Assembly (NCBI GenBank): GCA_019828595.1
Contig: JAHQRK010000014.1
Span: 434,001-498,000 of the forward strand
Source of the DNA: Aphanomyces cochlioides
Lineage: Eukaryota; Oomycota; Saprolegniomycetes; Saprolegniales; Verrucalvaceae
Reading direction: 5' to 3'
DNA: 64,000 nt
The notes below the pieces were generated by a model. It was not told the origin of the DNA, did no database searches, and saw only the letters and a list, made by a program, of their open reading frames with translations. The translations under genes and the position numbers were made by a program. Position 1 is the first letter of the stretch. The number at the start of each line of letters is the position of its first letter. Below, in pieces: positions 10,778 to 22,520 of the stretch.

Positions 10778-12041
10778 TTAGGAGCTTGATGCGTTGTTGT
10801 TGTCGCCACTCCCACAATATCGAGTGATCCAGGGATGCTGGACGACTTTGTCCAGTGGGAGACGATCGCGGGGTTCTTTGCGCAAGATCTTCGTGAGCAA
10901 ATCTTTGGCTAACGATGAAAAGTGCATGGGGAATTGCAAGTCAACGTTTGTGATACGCTGATACGTTTCCGTCGTGCCCTCGGCTTCAAATGGCGGTACA
11001 CCAGCAAGAAATTCATACATGAGAATGCCGAGGGTCCATACATCCACCTGCACAACAAGGATGAGTGAGGTTATGAGGCCAGAAAAAGATGTTTTGCCTA
11101 CCATTTCATCATGGGGTTTGTTTTCAACCATCTCTGGCGGCAAATAGTCGAGTGTGCCGCATAAAGTATTCCGTCGAGACGTTGGTGAATGGACTGACCA
11201 GCCAAAGTCTGCTAGTTTGAGCTCGCCCTACACCTCAACAAGTCAGCAAAGCGAGCGGTCGTGTGGAAGAAGCCGAGAGCATACGTACGTTGTATCCGAC
11301 CAAGAGGTTTTCAGGCTTGATGTCGCGGTGGATCACATGTTTGCTGTGCATGAATGCCAATGTGTTGGCTATCTCTCGGACGTAACGAGCAGATCGTTCT
11401 TCGGTGAATCGCCCTGCTTTTTGAAGCTTCTTGTACAATTCGCCATGTGCAGCATACTCGATGATCAAGTAGACGCGCTTCTCGTCGTAGAAATAGCCAT
11501 AGAGACGCAGGATGTTCTTGTGACGGAGATGCGACTGGATTTCAATCTCGCGGCGTAATTGATGCTCCACGTTTGCTTTGCTCAGTTGAGTTTTCTGGAG
11601 TACTTTCAACGCGACAATGTACTTGGATTTCTTCTCGCGCACCAAGTAGACATTTCCAAACTTGCCACGTCCAAGTGGTCGACCAATGTCAAAATCACTC
11701 AGTTTCCATTGTTTGACCATGGACGACGACGAAGTTGAAGCAACGGCCTGTTGATTCTCTGAAATACTCGATAAAGGCACACGCGATGAGCTCGCGGTGG
11801 CAAATGCTCTTGAGGATGCTGAGGACGAAGACGTCGTGGTTGTTGACGATGCACCAGTTCGAGTCGACGCCAGTGTGGATGACGATGTGTTGTACTTCTT
11901 GAATATCGACGCGCTCAGCGAGTTGGACGTCGACAGCGTTGCCGTGGACGATGCACCACCAACACGTTCTAGTACCGAAACCGTGTTGTCTCGTCCCCAA
12001 ACACTTCGCATCTTTGGTTTCGCAGAGTCCATGCCAGGCAT
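10778..12041 (-). CDS. Aurora-family mitotic Ser/Thr kinase (copy 1)
   Basis: Three exons (12041-11289, 11227-11102, 11047-10778), introns 61 and 54 nt, give 382 residues. The N-terminal 110 residues are Ser/Thr/Ala-rich and disordered. The catalytic domain has [46 protein letters not shown] and [14 protein letters not shown], the activation-loop and P+1 signature of Aurora kinases. Auroras control centrosome and chromosome segregation in mitosis. It faces a second Aurora gene head to head at 12358 with both introns at the same two positions (after GYN and after HDE-M/K), so the pair arose by inverted duplication. The C-terminal tail ends in NNNASSS. Confidence 0.93.
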
Positions 12042-12357
12042 CTCTCGATGAGATCAATTTCGGCCAAGTCATCCGCATACTGACAAATTTAAATTTTGAA
12101 AATAGAAGCATAGCCAATCAAAATCATTTAAATTATTATTTTAACCAATCAACATTGTCAAAATTGTTTTATTAATATCCAATCATATAATTTAGACATA
12201 TTTTTTTAAATTATATTTCTAGCCAATCAACTTGATTTAAATGAAATTTTGAACCAATGAATTTATTTATTTCATTTTTTCAATGAATTATTTTGTGAAT
12301 TTGAATTTATCCGGATAATGTCAAGATTTGGTTACACTGACAACACCAAACTGGAGC
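12042..12357. promoter_or_regulatory. shared divergent promoter of the Aurora pair
   Basis: 316 bp, strongly AT-rich, with at least three CCAAT boxes (agccaatcaaaatc near 12113, aaccaatcaac near 12145, agccaatcaac near 12222). A perfect 12-bp palindrome TTATCCGGATAA lies at 12307-12318, 40 bp before the plus-strand start. An out-of-frame ATG overlaps the end of the palindrome (12318) and opens a 16-codon upstream frame that overlaps the start of the Aurora coding sequence. Confidence 0.6.
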
Positions 12358-13467
12358 ATGCCACATGAGACGGCAGCTCATAGAGCAGTCTACGCCGTGA
12401 CCAAGGATAGCACCGACATGTCGATTCTATCGCAGTCAACAAACCCAGGATACACCAGCAGTGACATGAACTCGAGCTTTTCAACGACGAGTGAAACGGA
12501 TCGCCGAGAAAATGCAGCAACTGCCGAGCAGAAACAAACCCCTGCACGCAACGACGAACGTGTGTGGAAGCTGACAGACTTTGAGATCGGACGGCCATTA
12601 GGCCGTGGCAAGTTTGGCAATGTATACCTCGCTCGTGAGAAGAAATCCAAGTACGTCGTGGCGCTTAAAGTCCTCCAGAAGAGTCAATTGCGAAAAGCCA
12701 ACATAGAGAACCAATTGCGCCGTGAAATTGCCATCCAAGCCGAACTACGCCACAATCACATCTTGCGCCTCTATGGCTACTTTTACGACGAAAAACGAGT
12801 CTTTCTAATCCTGGAGTACGCGCCTGGTGGAGAGCTCTACAACAAACTCATGGACGTTGGTCGTTTCACCGAAGATGTCGCTGCCAAGTACGTGTTTCAA
12901 ATCACGCAGGCTCTGCTCTGCATGCATCGAAAACACATTATACACCGTGATCTCAAGCCTGAAAATCTTCTCCTTGGCTACAATGTGAGTGTTTCGTGAC
13001 CAAAGTTATCCCGACCTGACTTTCTTGATAGGGCGAGCTCAAAGTTGCGGACTTTGGTTGGTCTGTGACTTCTCACAATGTCCGTCGACGGACACTTTGC
13101 GGGACATTGGACTACTTGTCGCCTGAAATGGTGGACAATCTTCCTCACGATGAAAAGGTAGCATCTCAGCAAGCCATGACGATGCTAACTCTCAGCGTAG
13201 GTGGACGTATGGACGCTTGGTGTGCTCATGTACGAATGCCTCGTGGGCACTCCGCCTTTTGAAGATGCAGACACTGTTAGTACGCATCGACGTATCCGAG
13301 CTGTGGACATTCGTTTTCCCCCAAGCGTCTCGGTCAAAGCTCGCGATTTGCTCGTGCGTCTCCTCCGCAAGGATCCCACGCAGCGGCTCCCCCTTGAGCT
13401 TGTCTTGAAGCACCCTTGGATAACAACACACGTCCCTGAGGCATCTCTCGTAAATACAAGCGAATAA
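12358..13467 (+). CDS. Aurora-family mitotic Ser/Thr kinase (copy 2)
   Basis: Exons 12358-12984, 13032-13157, 13201-13467 (introns 47 and 43 nt) give 339 residues. The catalytic domain is nearly the same as the neighbour: [80 protein letters not shown]. The N terminus is shorter and different from copy 1, which suggests distinct localisation, like Aurora A versus B in animals; which copy does what cannot be told. The second exon is exactly 126 nt in both copies. The ATG at 12358 is chosen because an earlier ATG (12318) is out of frame. The stop is 5 bp from that of the convergent TOG-domain gene. Confidence 0.93.
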
Positions 13468-13472
13468 TGTAG

Positions 13473-16016
13473 TTACAGTCCTCCGATCGACTCAACCGGC
13501 TTATCATCATCTTCCATGGATTCCTCCAGCCTGGCTTTGACTTTCATCATTTCTTCAGTCCATGCGTTCAACATTGTTTGAGTGGACGATAGCTGCCGAG
13601 AGGCTGCTTGAACTGCTTCCTGCAGTTGAAATTCCAGATCTACCCTTGAAAACTGCACTGAAGGGGATGAGTTCGAGTAGTGAGCATTGACAGCAGCCGT
13701 AATACCGGCAACCTACGGAAGCTTTAGAGATTACATGGCGGAAAAGTGGAGGTACCGCGTATATGAGGCTTATGCACCATAATGCAGCAAAAGTCCAATC
13801 CCACATTACGGGATCCGAGTCTGGGGCTGGCAACGGTTGGGGGGACGGGGCTTCTTGTGGCTTGACAAATGGCTCGGGGAGGGGAAGACTATCTGCTGGC
13901 GGTGCAACGATCGCTCTCGGTGATGGCCGGGGAACAGAAGGCGCAATCGAAGGGATGCGATCCAGCGTGAGCTTCTCAGGAGTCAGCTTGGACGAGAGTT
14001 TGTCCATTGAGAGGATAATCGAATCTAGGGTGGATTCGAGTTTTTGTACATTGACAGACGGCGACGATTTCGTCAATTCGACTGTCGGCTGGGGTTTCAA
14101 CGGCGTTGAAAGCTCGACTTCAGTTGGTTTGTCTTGGACTTGTGAATGCAACGAAGTCAACGGAAGCTTCTGCTTTGTCAAATCGGCATCAATTGTATAT
14201 CGATCCGAGCGGTGGGTAAATTTTGGTGGCGGTGTCGTTGGCGGTACTGGACGTTCGTGCAATTTATCTGATCGAGTGTTCGCTTGCGCCACGTGAGTGT
14301 GGTTTGCGCGGCGCGAAGGAGGATCTCGAATGTCCTGGGCTTGTGCCACGGGCATTTCGATGTCAGGGAGAGATGTGTTTCTTGACAGTATTCGTTGGAG
14401 AGCGATGAGTTTTGGCTCCTCGGGTAGTGAAAGGCTTTGCATCGGGTGTTTCATCGGTTGAACGGGCCTCGCAACTGTCTCGTGACCATTTTTTTTAACA
14501 TCATCCACGGCGTGGGCAGTGTGAATCGGTGCGTCGTTGTGAGTTTCCAAGCTGCCAAGATTGGCTTCTTCATTTGTTTCAAAGATAAAGTCGGGTTCAA
14601 AGGGCTCTTCAGTTGTATTGGCAATCAAGTGCTCATTCATTTGACTCTCGTCATCCTTGTCGTCGTCATTATTGTCTGTGGGTAGGTCGTGCACTGAGAT
14701 TCGGCTCTCAGTTTCACTGCTCTTTGTGCTTCCAGGTGACCGAGACTTGGCTTGGCCTAGCCATGCATCCATTGTCATCTCATGCTCCGAAGCATTTCTG
14801 CCGTTTGCATCGAAGGAGAGCTCTGGCTCGATATATTCGACGTTTGGGTCGTTGTTCTCCAGCTCCGGAGAGCTCGAAGCACTCGAATCACTCCACGCAG
14901 GCTCTTCAGTCCATTCACTTGGACGGAAATATGTTTTTGGCATAATGATAATATGGCTCACGTCGTCTTCGTCATCATCGTCACCACTATCCTCCTCTTC
15001 CGGAAGATTGTCCTCCTCTTGCTCACCTTCCATCTCAGGAATTGCAGAGAGCAGACTCATTTCCCCTCCGTCTTCTTCTTCCTCCACTTGTGGTTCTTCT
15101 GGGAAAAGCAAACGCCGTCGTTCTGTCGCACAGAGCGAGTCGGGATATTCCGCGACGACCCGCTCAAAAATGTCGAAAGGTATACTCACCACAAGTTCTG
15201 CCATGCTCTCTTGCCTATAAGTTTGCATTGGCTTTGTTCGTCGGAGCAATCAAACTTACCCGTACTCACAGAGGAGACACAGTGCCATGCGTCCTTGAGC
15301 TTGTACGGCCGTGTCTTTATCCTGGAGACATCGTAGAATGACCCGTCGAAGCGGCATGTAGTTTTCTGTAGCCACGACATCTTCAGGATCCCAGTATCGA
15401 AGGACAAGCACCAGGAGAGACGTACACATCATACGGAGGTTTGCCTCTATCAAGCGCATTAGAGAATAGCCTAATGTCACCTGAGTTGTACCTCGTCTGG
15501 CCCGATGGAATGTCCTCTCGAGGAGAGTGAGAGAATATCGCGATGCTTTTGACATGGAATGCAGGCATTGTCTCGCCGCGAATGCAATGACTTGAGTTTG
15601 CTTCTGCTTGGTGGCCATGAGAAGCATAGGCACAAGCAATGCTTCCGTGATGGGTCCAAACGATGCTCCACAAGTCCAAGCAAGAGTTCCAACAAGACTG
15701 CAGGTCTGTTTGATCACAGCAGGACGGCTATTCGCCAACGCTTGCTGAAATGCATCCTGAAGGGCAATATCACCGATTGAACCCAAAAGTCAGTCATACC
15801 ACCAGGGGCATCAATTGCTGGACGATTGTTGCCGGTGAGTAGTGCGAGATCTTGGACATGGCACAAGCTGCAGCTTCAAGCTGTTTCATGTGATTCACTT
15901 GACTTGTCCATTCCACGCTGGGGTTTTTCAATATCTCTCCGCATATTTCAATCTACACCATCACGAGGATCTTTAGCATGGATAGCCCGCCATACCTGCA
16001 GGAGCAACTCATCCAT
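13473..16016 (-). CDS. TOG/CLASP-N domain protein with central acidic region and C-terminal membrane helix
   Basis: About six exons: 16016-15996, 15952-15800, 15756-15260 (probably split by a 45-nt in-frame intron near 15450-15495), 15214-13756 and 13712-13473, roughly 775 residues. Residues 1-220 are an alpha-helical HEAT/TOG repeat region (VDAFQQALANSRPAVIKQTCSLVG, FGPITEALLVPMLL, VIAFAARQC) resembling CLASP N-terminal domains, which bind tubulin. A long acidic, Ser/Pro-rich disordered region follows (poly-E/D, EEDSGDDDDEDD), then a hydrophobic helix WTFAALWCISLIYAVAG and a C-terminal coiled coil. A membrane anchor is not usual for CLASP, so it may link microtubules to a membrane. The first exon is tiny and its start is uncertain. 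Confidence 0.75.
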
Positions 16017-16527
16017 CGCAAGACGCCACGCCAAAAATATCGAACTCTTCGGCGGCTGGCCACTTCCAACTCACTTCAAGATTCGCAGTCAAAGCACATA
16101 TCCGCTCGATATAAATTCAAAAATATCTAAATAATCAAAAATAGAATAAAATCACAATTATGAATTATAAAATTGAAAAAATTCCGATTTATGATGAATA
16201 TTTTTTAAAATCGATTGTACGGGTCGAAATAGTTTTGTTCAAAATATCTAGGAGTGAGTTCTGAGATGGTAATGGCCAAAACTCCATTCTTTAGAAAGAG
16301 ATCCCATTGACCACGGGATGCATTTGAGGATCAAGAACTTGTGTCTTGGCGTCGAGCTGCAAGGATTGCATGGGGAAGAGTGGCTTTCTTGGTTGCGAGA
16401 AGAATGGAGAAGTTCTCACGATGAACACTTTCATACAATTTTTAATATTAAATATTTATCCGGATAAGTCGATTTAGTTTTCCGGATAAGTTGAATTTTG
16501 AATTGCGCCAACGAGTTTGAAGCCGAG
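16017..16527. promoter_or_regulatory. divergent promoter of TOG gene and MUS81
   Basis: Very AT-rich in 16085-16210 and 16430-16460. A perfect TTATCCGGATAA palindrome is at 16456-16467 and a related TTTTCCGGATAA at 16478-16489, 38-72 bp upstream of the MUS81 start codon. Confidence 0.55.
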
Positions 16528-18685
16528 ATGCCGCCGAAATGCGTCAATCCTGCCAATGAATTCCTCGTGCTGGAGATGGAGAAACTCATTGAGGGCGAAG
16601 TTACCAAAATGATAAAGCGAGGACTTCCTGGTCAAGTGAATCACACCCTCACATCGTACCAACGAGCGCTTGGATCGATTCGAGCATGTCCCGACAGTGT
16701 GGAATCTGGCGAACAGGCCAAAGCATTGCGAGGTGTGGGCAATTTCATTGCACAAAAGATCAATGCAATTTTGATTCGCGGTGGAACTACTACTAACCGT
16801 GGAGAAGACACGCCGAGTAATGCTGCACAGGTTGACACGCAGCCAAAGAGACCCACTGCCTCTAAAAAACGAAAAGCCCCAACTACAACTACAACGTCTG
16901 ATGGCGAAGGCGACAAAATCTACAAACCGCCCAAAGGAAAACGTAAGGTCTCGATATTTCTTGAGTTTGATGCGATGCTAGATACGTGGTTTGTACTGAT
17001 GGCCCTATGGGACGCTGGTGCAACCTCAAAAGCTAGAGCCATTGACGTAGATACTCTACTTGACGAAATGAAACGATTGGGGGTACAGAACAGAAAATTC
17101 ATGAAGAGAATACGAAGAAATGACGTAGTTTGATGGCGAGAAACACCAAGTGAAAGCAGCTTTGCCAAATATGGCATCTAAATACAATGTGGTTGCCAAG
17201 CGATCGGACGACAGCAAGGTCTACTTGACATTGGATGGTTGTCATTTACTGTCCACTGAAGTCATGTATCACAACGTTTCTAGGTATTCACAGTGTGACC
17301 GAATGTCGTCGAGACGCTTTGGAAAGCCCCAGGAGCTCAAACTCTCAGCATAAGCAATCGCAACCTTCCAGCCAAAGCAGTCAGCGTGGAGCATCAGATA
17401 TCGTGCCTTTCGACTGGTCATCCACGACATTGGCTAAGCTTTGGGTCCAGAAGAATAATGCTCCTTTACCTTTTCATCCGAACGAGGAGTGGGAAATCGT
17501 TTTGTTGATCGATCATAGAGAGGTGCTGCCAACTTCCTTGCAAATTCCGACATGATTTTAGATGATTTCTCGCACGAATCGATCCGTCTTTGAACGAAAA
17601 CTCCTGGAAGCACAGGTCACCTGTGAAGTCAGAGCTCTCAATATCGGTGATATGGTGTGGATTGCTCGAAATCGATCAAGAGAGCGTAATGGCACGTCAT
17701 TATTCTCCTATTTTCATCATGAATCCTTGTTTGCTGTAGGCCAGCCTGAAGAATATGTCTTGGATGTGATTGTGGAGCGCAAAAACGTATCAGATTTGGC
17801 CAGCAGTATTGTGGATAAGCGGTAAAACCAACCTGTCTTCGCGTGGAATTGTCACTTGTCATCAGGTACACTGAACAGAAAGCCCGCTTGCAGGAAAGTG
17901 GTCTTCGCTATGTTGTCTACCTCGTTGAAGGTTAGCTCTTCATCACCTTTTATGTTGTCTTCATGACGTTGTAGGTATTTTGTCTAGCCAGATGACGGGA
18001 ATTCGAGGCAACGGTCTTCAAACTGCATTGACTCGGACACAGGTTAATGTTCTTTGGCGGCGTGACAACTACTTACAAACGTCATGTAGGTCCAAAACAA
18101 TTTTTTCGTTTACCATGGGACGTCTCACGACGAGACAGTCGGGTTCCTTACAGCGATGCATCGTCATCTTGTCGACCAATTCCACAAAAAGATCGGCTGT
18201 GTCAATCCCCCCACAAGGAACCTTCCATATTTCCCACCGCCGCCGCAACTGCATGATTTATCGTAAGCTGCCCCAGGGATTCTTCCTTCGTTGACATGCC
18301 TGTGGTTCTAGTCGAATCGTTCCCGAGACATGGCGTCATCACAGCGAATTTCAATCGTCGTCCCGAAAGAAAGCTGCTTTAAGTGTTGGTGAGATCCATC
18401 AAATGATGCTAATGCAGGTGGACTCATTAAATTTCACAATGCCCTCCCATGACATTTGTGTAGATTCCACGCCTCGGCCGCGCAACTGTCCTTAACGTCT
18501 CCTCAACGTTTCCAACCATGTCGAGGTACAACAAAACTCATTGCGCAATCGCAGCAAAGAATTGTAGTTTGTGGACGCATGTCAAAGCTGGACGTAATGT
18601 TGAATTGCGGTCATCTAGTCGCCGTATCGGGGAGCCGGGTGCGCAGTTTGTGATCGATCTGTGTCGGCGATCAACGTATGATTGA
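16528..18685 (+). CDS. MUS81: MUS81 structure-specific endonuclease subunit
   Basis: About eleven exons with 39-54 nt introns; borders fixed by frame include 16528-16942, 16982-17082, 17129-17237, 17284-17522 and 17562-17685. The N-terminal HhH region (QRALGSIRACP, ALRGVGNFIAQKI) is followed by an NLS-like stretch, a winged helix (VYLTLDGIHSVTECRRDAL) and the ERCC4 nuclease: EIVLLIDHRE, RALNIGDMVWIAR, EYVLDVIVERKNVSDLASSI and YTEQKARLQESG. GDxxWxxR and ERKxxxD are the catalytic XPF/MUS81 motif. The protein ends in an HhH-like region (VGEIHQMMLMQ, RRIGEPGAQFV). With EME1-type partners, MUS81 cuts branched DNA and stalled forks. A CCGGATAA palindrome pair precedes the start. Confidence 0.9.
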
Positions 18686-18726
18686 CATTGAAATTTTGGA
18701 CGTGTTTGTGCGAGTACATATATAAT

Positions 18727-20945
18727 CTATCCGACGCGGTTTTGGATTTCCAATGACTTCTGATACGCTTCGATGGCTCTGTCCGTGTCACCCTTCTCAA
18801 ACAAGATTTTGCCAAGCAACGTCCAGTTGGCCGCTGATGGTTCGAGTTCGAGCGATCTCGAGATCGCCTTGACAGCGCGATCTAAATCTTCGTCTGCATA
18901 ACATGCTTTGCCTACACGTACATAGCAATAAATACGGGCGACTTTCAACTGGAGGACATACCTAAGTAGCTGTGCAAGATTGGATCGTTGGGCAAGAGCT
19001 CGACTGCGCGTTCAAACGCTGCAACGGCGCCTGATGTGCTCCCTTTTTGCATCATGGTCATGCCAAGCGTGACGAGTGTGTCCACTTCTTGAATAGTTTC
19101 ATCATCTGCTTCGTTTTCTTCCGCAGTGATCAGTCCGTCTTCAGTAGCAGAGCTTTCAATCGCAGATTCATCAAACGGCGGTTCTTCTTCTTCCTGTTCT
19201 TCCTCTTCTTCGACTGCCGTTTCGGGGATGCCTGGTCGCGATGCAGTCGGGTTTAAATATTTTTCAAAAAACGTGTCACGGTCGTCTAACGTGTACCGCG
19301 AGTCTCGCAGGATGTCCTGAAAACGTCGTCAGCATCACCATCAGTTTCAAACGCGATACGTACATAGTTCGCATCAGCGTATGTATCTCGGCTATATGTA
19401 TCATGGACAACATCATCGTGGTCCGTCAACGATGTTTCCCGAGGGGCTTCTTGCTCCCACGACGGTCGCACGGGCGGCAATTCCTCATGAACGACGCGGA
19501 CTTCTGGCTCAGGTTGAGGCAGCGCTGGTAGCACAGGTACAACTTCTTCGTTCGACAGTTTTTGCTGCGAATCGCTCGAGCCCGTGTGGCGCATCAAGAG
19601 CGCCTCGGCTTGCTGCTTTTCTTCCATGAGCCTGGTAACCTGTTGCTGCAATAGCTGGACTTGCAGATTCATGTCTTGAATCACATTGTCCTTCTCCTTG
19701 TCGGTTGTGTAGCTCCGCTGCGAGGAAAATGGCGGCGGATATAAAATTCCAGGTTGAGATCGAGGAGGCTGACCCATTGTGCGAGAGGACGATAATGGCA
19801 AACTACTTCGTTGCGATGTCATCATCATTGGTTGTTCGACCACCGGTATCTGTAATCACAAGTTAGGAAATTCTCGACAAGACAATCGGACCGGAGGTGG
19901 CATTCCGCCAGACGTCGTGAGAGCATCATGACACATCACACAGACACGTTGACGAGTTGTGATTCCATAATGAGGGAGCTTCAGCTTGTGTTTTGCCGAA
20001 TGATCCGTGCAAATAGACTGTCCGCAGTTCCGACAGTGGTGACGTTTCTTAAAGGTACCAAATTTACAAGAACAAATATGACAATTCGGTGCATTCGTCC
20101 ATCTACAGTGCGGGGTTACAATGCAGACAAGGAATGAAAAACATACCGCGGAGGAAGGGATAATGCGGGTCGATTGTACCCAAAGGCGGAGTTTGCTGGA
20201 AATTGCGAGGCATGCGGGGGTGGGTTGTCGTCAATTTCAATCGGTGTCATGTGGAGCGACATGTGCTGTTCCGACGAAAATGAATCATACGGCCGGGCAG
20301 ACATGGTGGAATTGCATCGCATTGTATCGACACGAGAGCTAGCGAGAATACTATCTTGCCGATTTCCTTCGTCAAATTCTGCAAAGACAACAGTCGATAT
20401 AAATTTCGGGGAAAGGAAAGATTACCTTCAGCTTCGTCGTCTGTTGTATGAGAACCCGATCGATATCCCGTCTTTTGAACATGTTCTCGCATTTCCTCGA
20501 GAATATTGATTGAGACAGCAGGAAGCTTATATTTCCTCGCCAACGTGACGACATCTTCGTTACTTGGTGTGAGTGCAATCGACGCTTCGGGGTAGTTGGC
20601 AAGTAAAGCTTGCAGCCATTCAATACTCGCTTGGGCTTTAATAGCAATATGCAAAGGGAGCAGCTTGCCACTATTGTACATACGTGCACCTGCGGGGTAA
20701 GCTTTGAGCAAGAGCATCAGCACATCCTGGGGGGTGTTGGGATCTGTACACGCCCAATGGAGCGGAATCATGCCAAATCGATCGCGTTCTTGGGCACACC
20801 CTGGATCTTTCTCTATCAGTGTCTTGAGCTCTGTCCATCTGCATCCTTCCGCAAGGCGAATGACTTCGCTTTTCTTCAACGTCGCCATCTTCTGCCGGCT
20901 CCAGTGCAGCAGCGACTGATCTGACTGTGCCCAAAGCTGGCTCAT
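18727..20945 (-). CDS. ankyrin - FYVE finger - coiled coil - TPR protein
   Basis: Six exons (20945-20426, 20378-20147, 20102-19892, 19849-19364, 19316-18962, 18911-18727) give 662 residues. Ankyrin repeats occupy residues 20-150 (DRFGMIPLHWACTDPN, GKLLPLHIAIKAQAS). A FYVE finger is at about 250-310, with the ligand pattern CHIC, then RHHCRNCGQSIC, then CVMCHDAL; RxHHCRxCG binds phosphatidylinositol 3-phosphate on endosomes. A coiled coil (LQVQLLQQQVTRLMEEKQQAEALL) and acidic run follow. The C terminus has TPR repeats (GAVAAFERAVELLPNDP, AVKAISRSLELEPSAANW, AIEAYQKSLEIQ). FYVE combined with such protein-interaction repeats is frequent in oomycetes. It probably acts as an endosomal scaffold. 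An internal ATG at 20888 (MATLKK) is an alternative start. Confidence 0.88.
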
Positions 20946-22520
20946 TCACCTCAATATTAATTTGCACAGGTAATTTGAGCATACAAAAAACAAGCTAATT
21001 GACCACACCTTCTCGCTAGGACTCGTTCATTGGTCACTTATACACTATATTCATTATGACAGGCTTTCTCGTAGTGGGAAATTCCTAATTGTATAATCTT
21101 TTTCACCAATATTACTGGAGTATTTGCCTTTCTTGGGATCAGTTCTAGGATTCTTCCCCGCTTTCTGGTGGAATTCCATTCGCATTACCCAGAGGCGTCG
21201 AAATGACCCAAAAGTTACTTCGTATGTGTAATGGAGAGCGAGGCGCCTGACATCTCGTCAGTCAGCAGAACTCTACAGGCCACAGGAGAAGCTACAATCC
21301 CCCAGAGAGGGAGACAACAATGTCCGTATCTCGACTTTCACAAAGGGAGCGGTCTGAGTTTGGTTCACACACCCATCGAGTGTGAACGCGGGGCGGATAA
21401 AATCTGTTTGAAGCTACGATGGAGACTGTTTCGTGTGGGAGTCGAATCGTTGAAATCCATTCAACAAATGCCACAATGTGCGACTCTGCTTTTGCACATG
21501 TGCGACTCACATGACAATCCGCCCTTGATTTCGTGGGAGAGTTCCGGAGCTGAAAATCCACTTCGAACATTCACGTAAGGAGCGAGCAATGAATCAAACG
21601 AAGCGACGATTAAAAATCCTTTTCGTGAAGAGAAAGTCAAGAACAAAGTCCGAGGAATGATGAGTGTGCGAGTCCTTGCTGAGTGTTTTATGGGGCGTGG
21701 ATAACTTGCGAACGACGAAAGGTCACGCCAATCAAAGCTTTGATTGGCGGTTTGAAAACCCAACCAGCCAATCAAAATCAAGTATTGGATTAGCAATGTC
21801 GAGTCCCCCAAAATGTTTCAAGGGGAGTGATCTGAGGAGACAGAGATGGGACGGTTTCAAGGGCACAGCTCACGCGGCTATGTGCAGAAGACGACGAGGT
21901 GATTCTCGCCTTCTTTGAAGTACCTTTTCCCATCAATGATATCAAAACGAGGCTCCTCTACTATAGATATAAGTGAATTTCGATTGGCCAGCCGTGCTAA
22001 AATTGGCAAATTTTTAACCAATCAAATAGCTTTCTCAATTGGTGTCCTTGGGTAACTGAGAGCATGTTTATTTGAACGTGGGTCAACGCAACAAAGCATT
22101 TCAAAGCGCAAGTTACTCCATGAAGTAATACAAAGCACATGATGAAAGAGGGGGCAGTGCTGTCCTGCCGTCCACTGCGCTAACAATAAACGACACAGAG
22201 GTATCGTGTGGGAAGTATGCGAATCATATGGGATTCTATACGCGTTCTTTGTGAAAACAGGGGGAGTCGATCGACCTCGTGAAGTTTTTTACATGGATGG
22301 CGTGGATGGCCTCGTGGCAACCCGAATTTCTTGTTTCTATCTTGCGCAATGTGTCGCAGTCGCAACACTTTTTCGAGCCGCTGGTTCAAAATTGGATCTT
22401 GAAGAGCTGACCTTGTCAAAGTTGCCATGTCGTTAGAAATGTTATCCGGAATTCGAACATGAGATCGTCCGGATGATTCGATTGCTTTGACCACAAAAGA
22501 TCGCAGAACTCCAGTGCCAC
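20946..22520. other. long intergenic region
   Basis: 1.6 kb without a supported gene. Frames at 21231-21578 and 22206-22436 (plus) lack recognisable domains. It holds CCAAT-box clusters (21726-21749, 21757-21768, 22016-22026) and a TTATCCGGA half-palindrome at about 22442, 79 bp before the next gene. Confidence 0.5.
21726..21749. repeat. perfect 24-bp palindrome of two inverted CCAAT boxes
   Basis: The sequence reads CGCCAATCAAAG then its exact reverse complement CTTTGATTGGCG with no spacer. Another CCAATCAAAAT follows about 30 bp downstream. Confidence 0.8.

Noticed and set aside
13763..15220. Several plus-strand frames of 60-190 codons opposite the TOG-domain gene
   Set aside because: They mirror the long minus exon with its acidic and Ser-rich low-complexity sequence; no independent support.
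21231..21578. Plus-strand 115-codon frame in the long spacer
   Set aside because: No domain, no splice partners, composition not gene-like.
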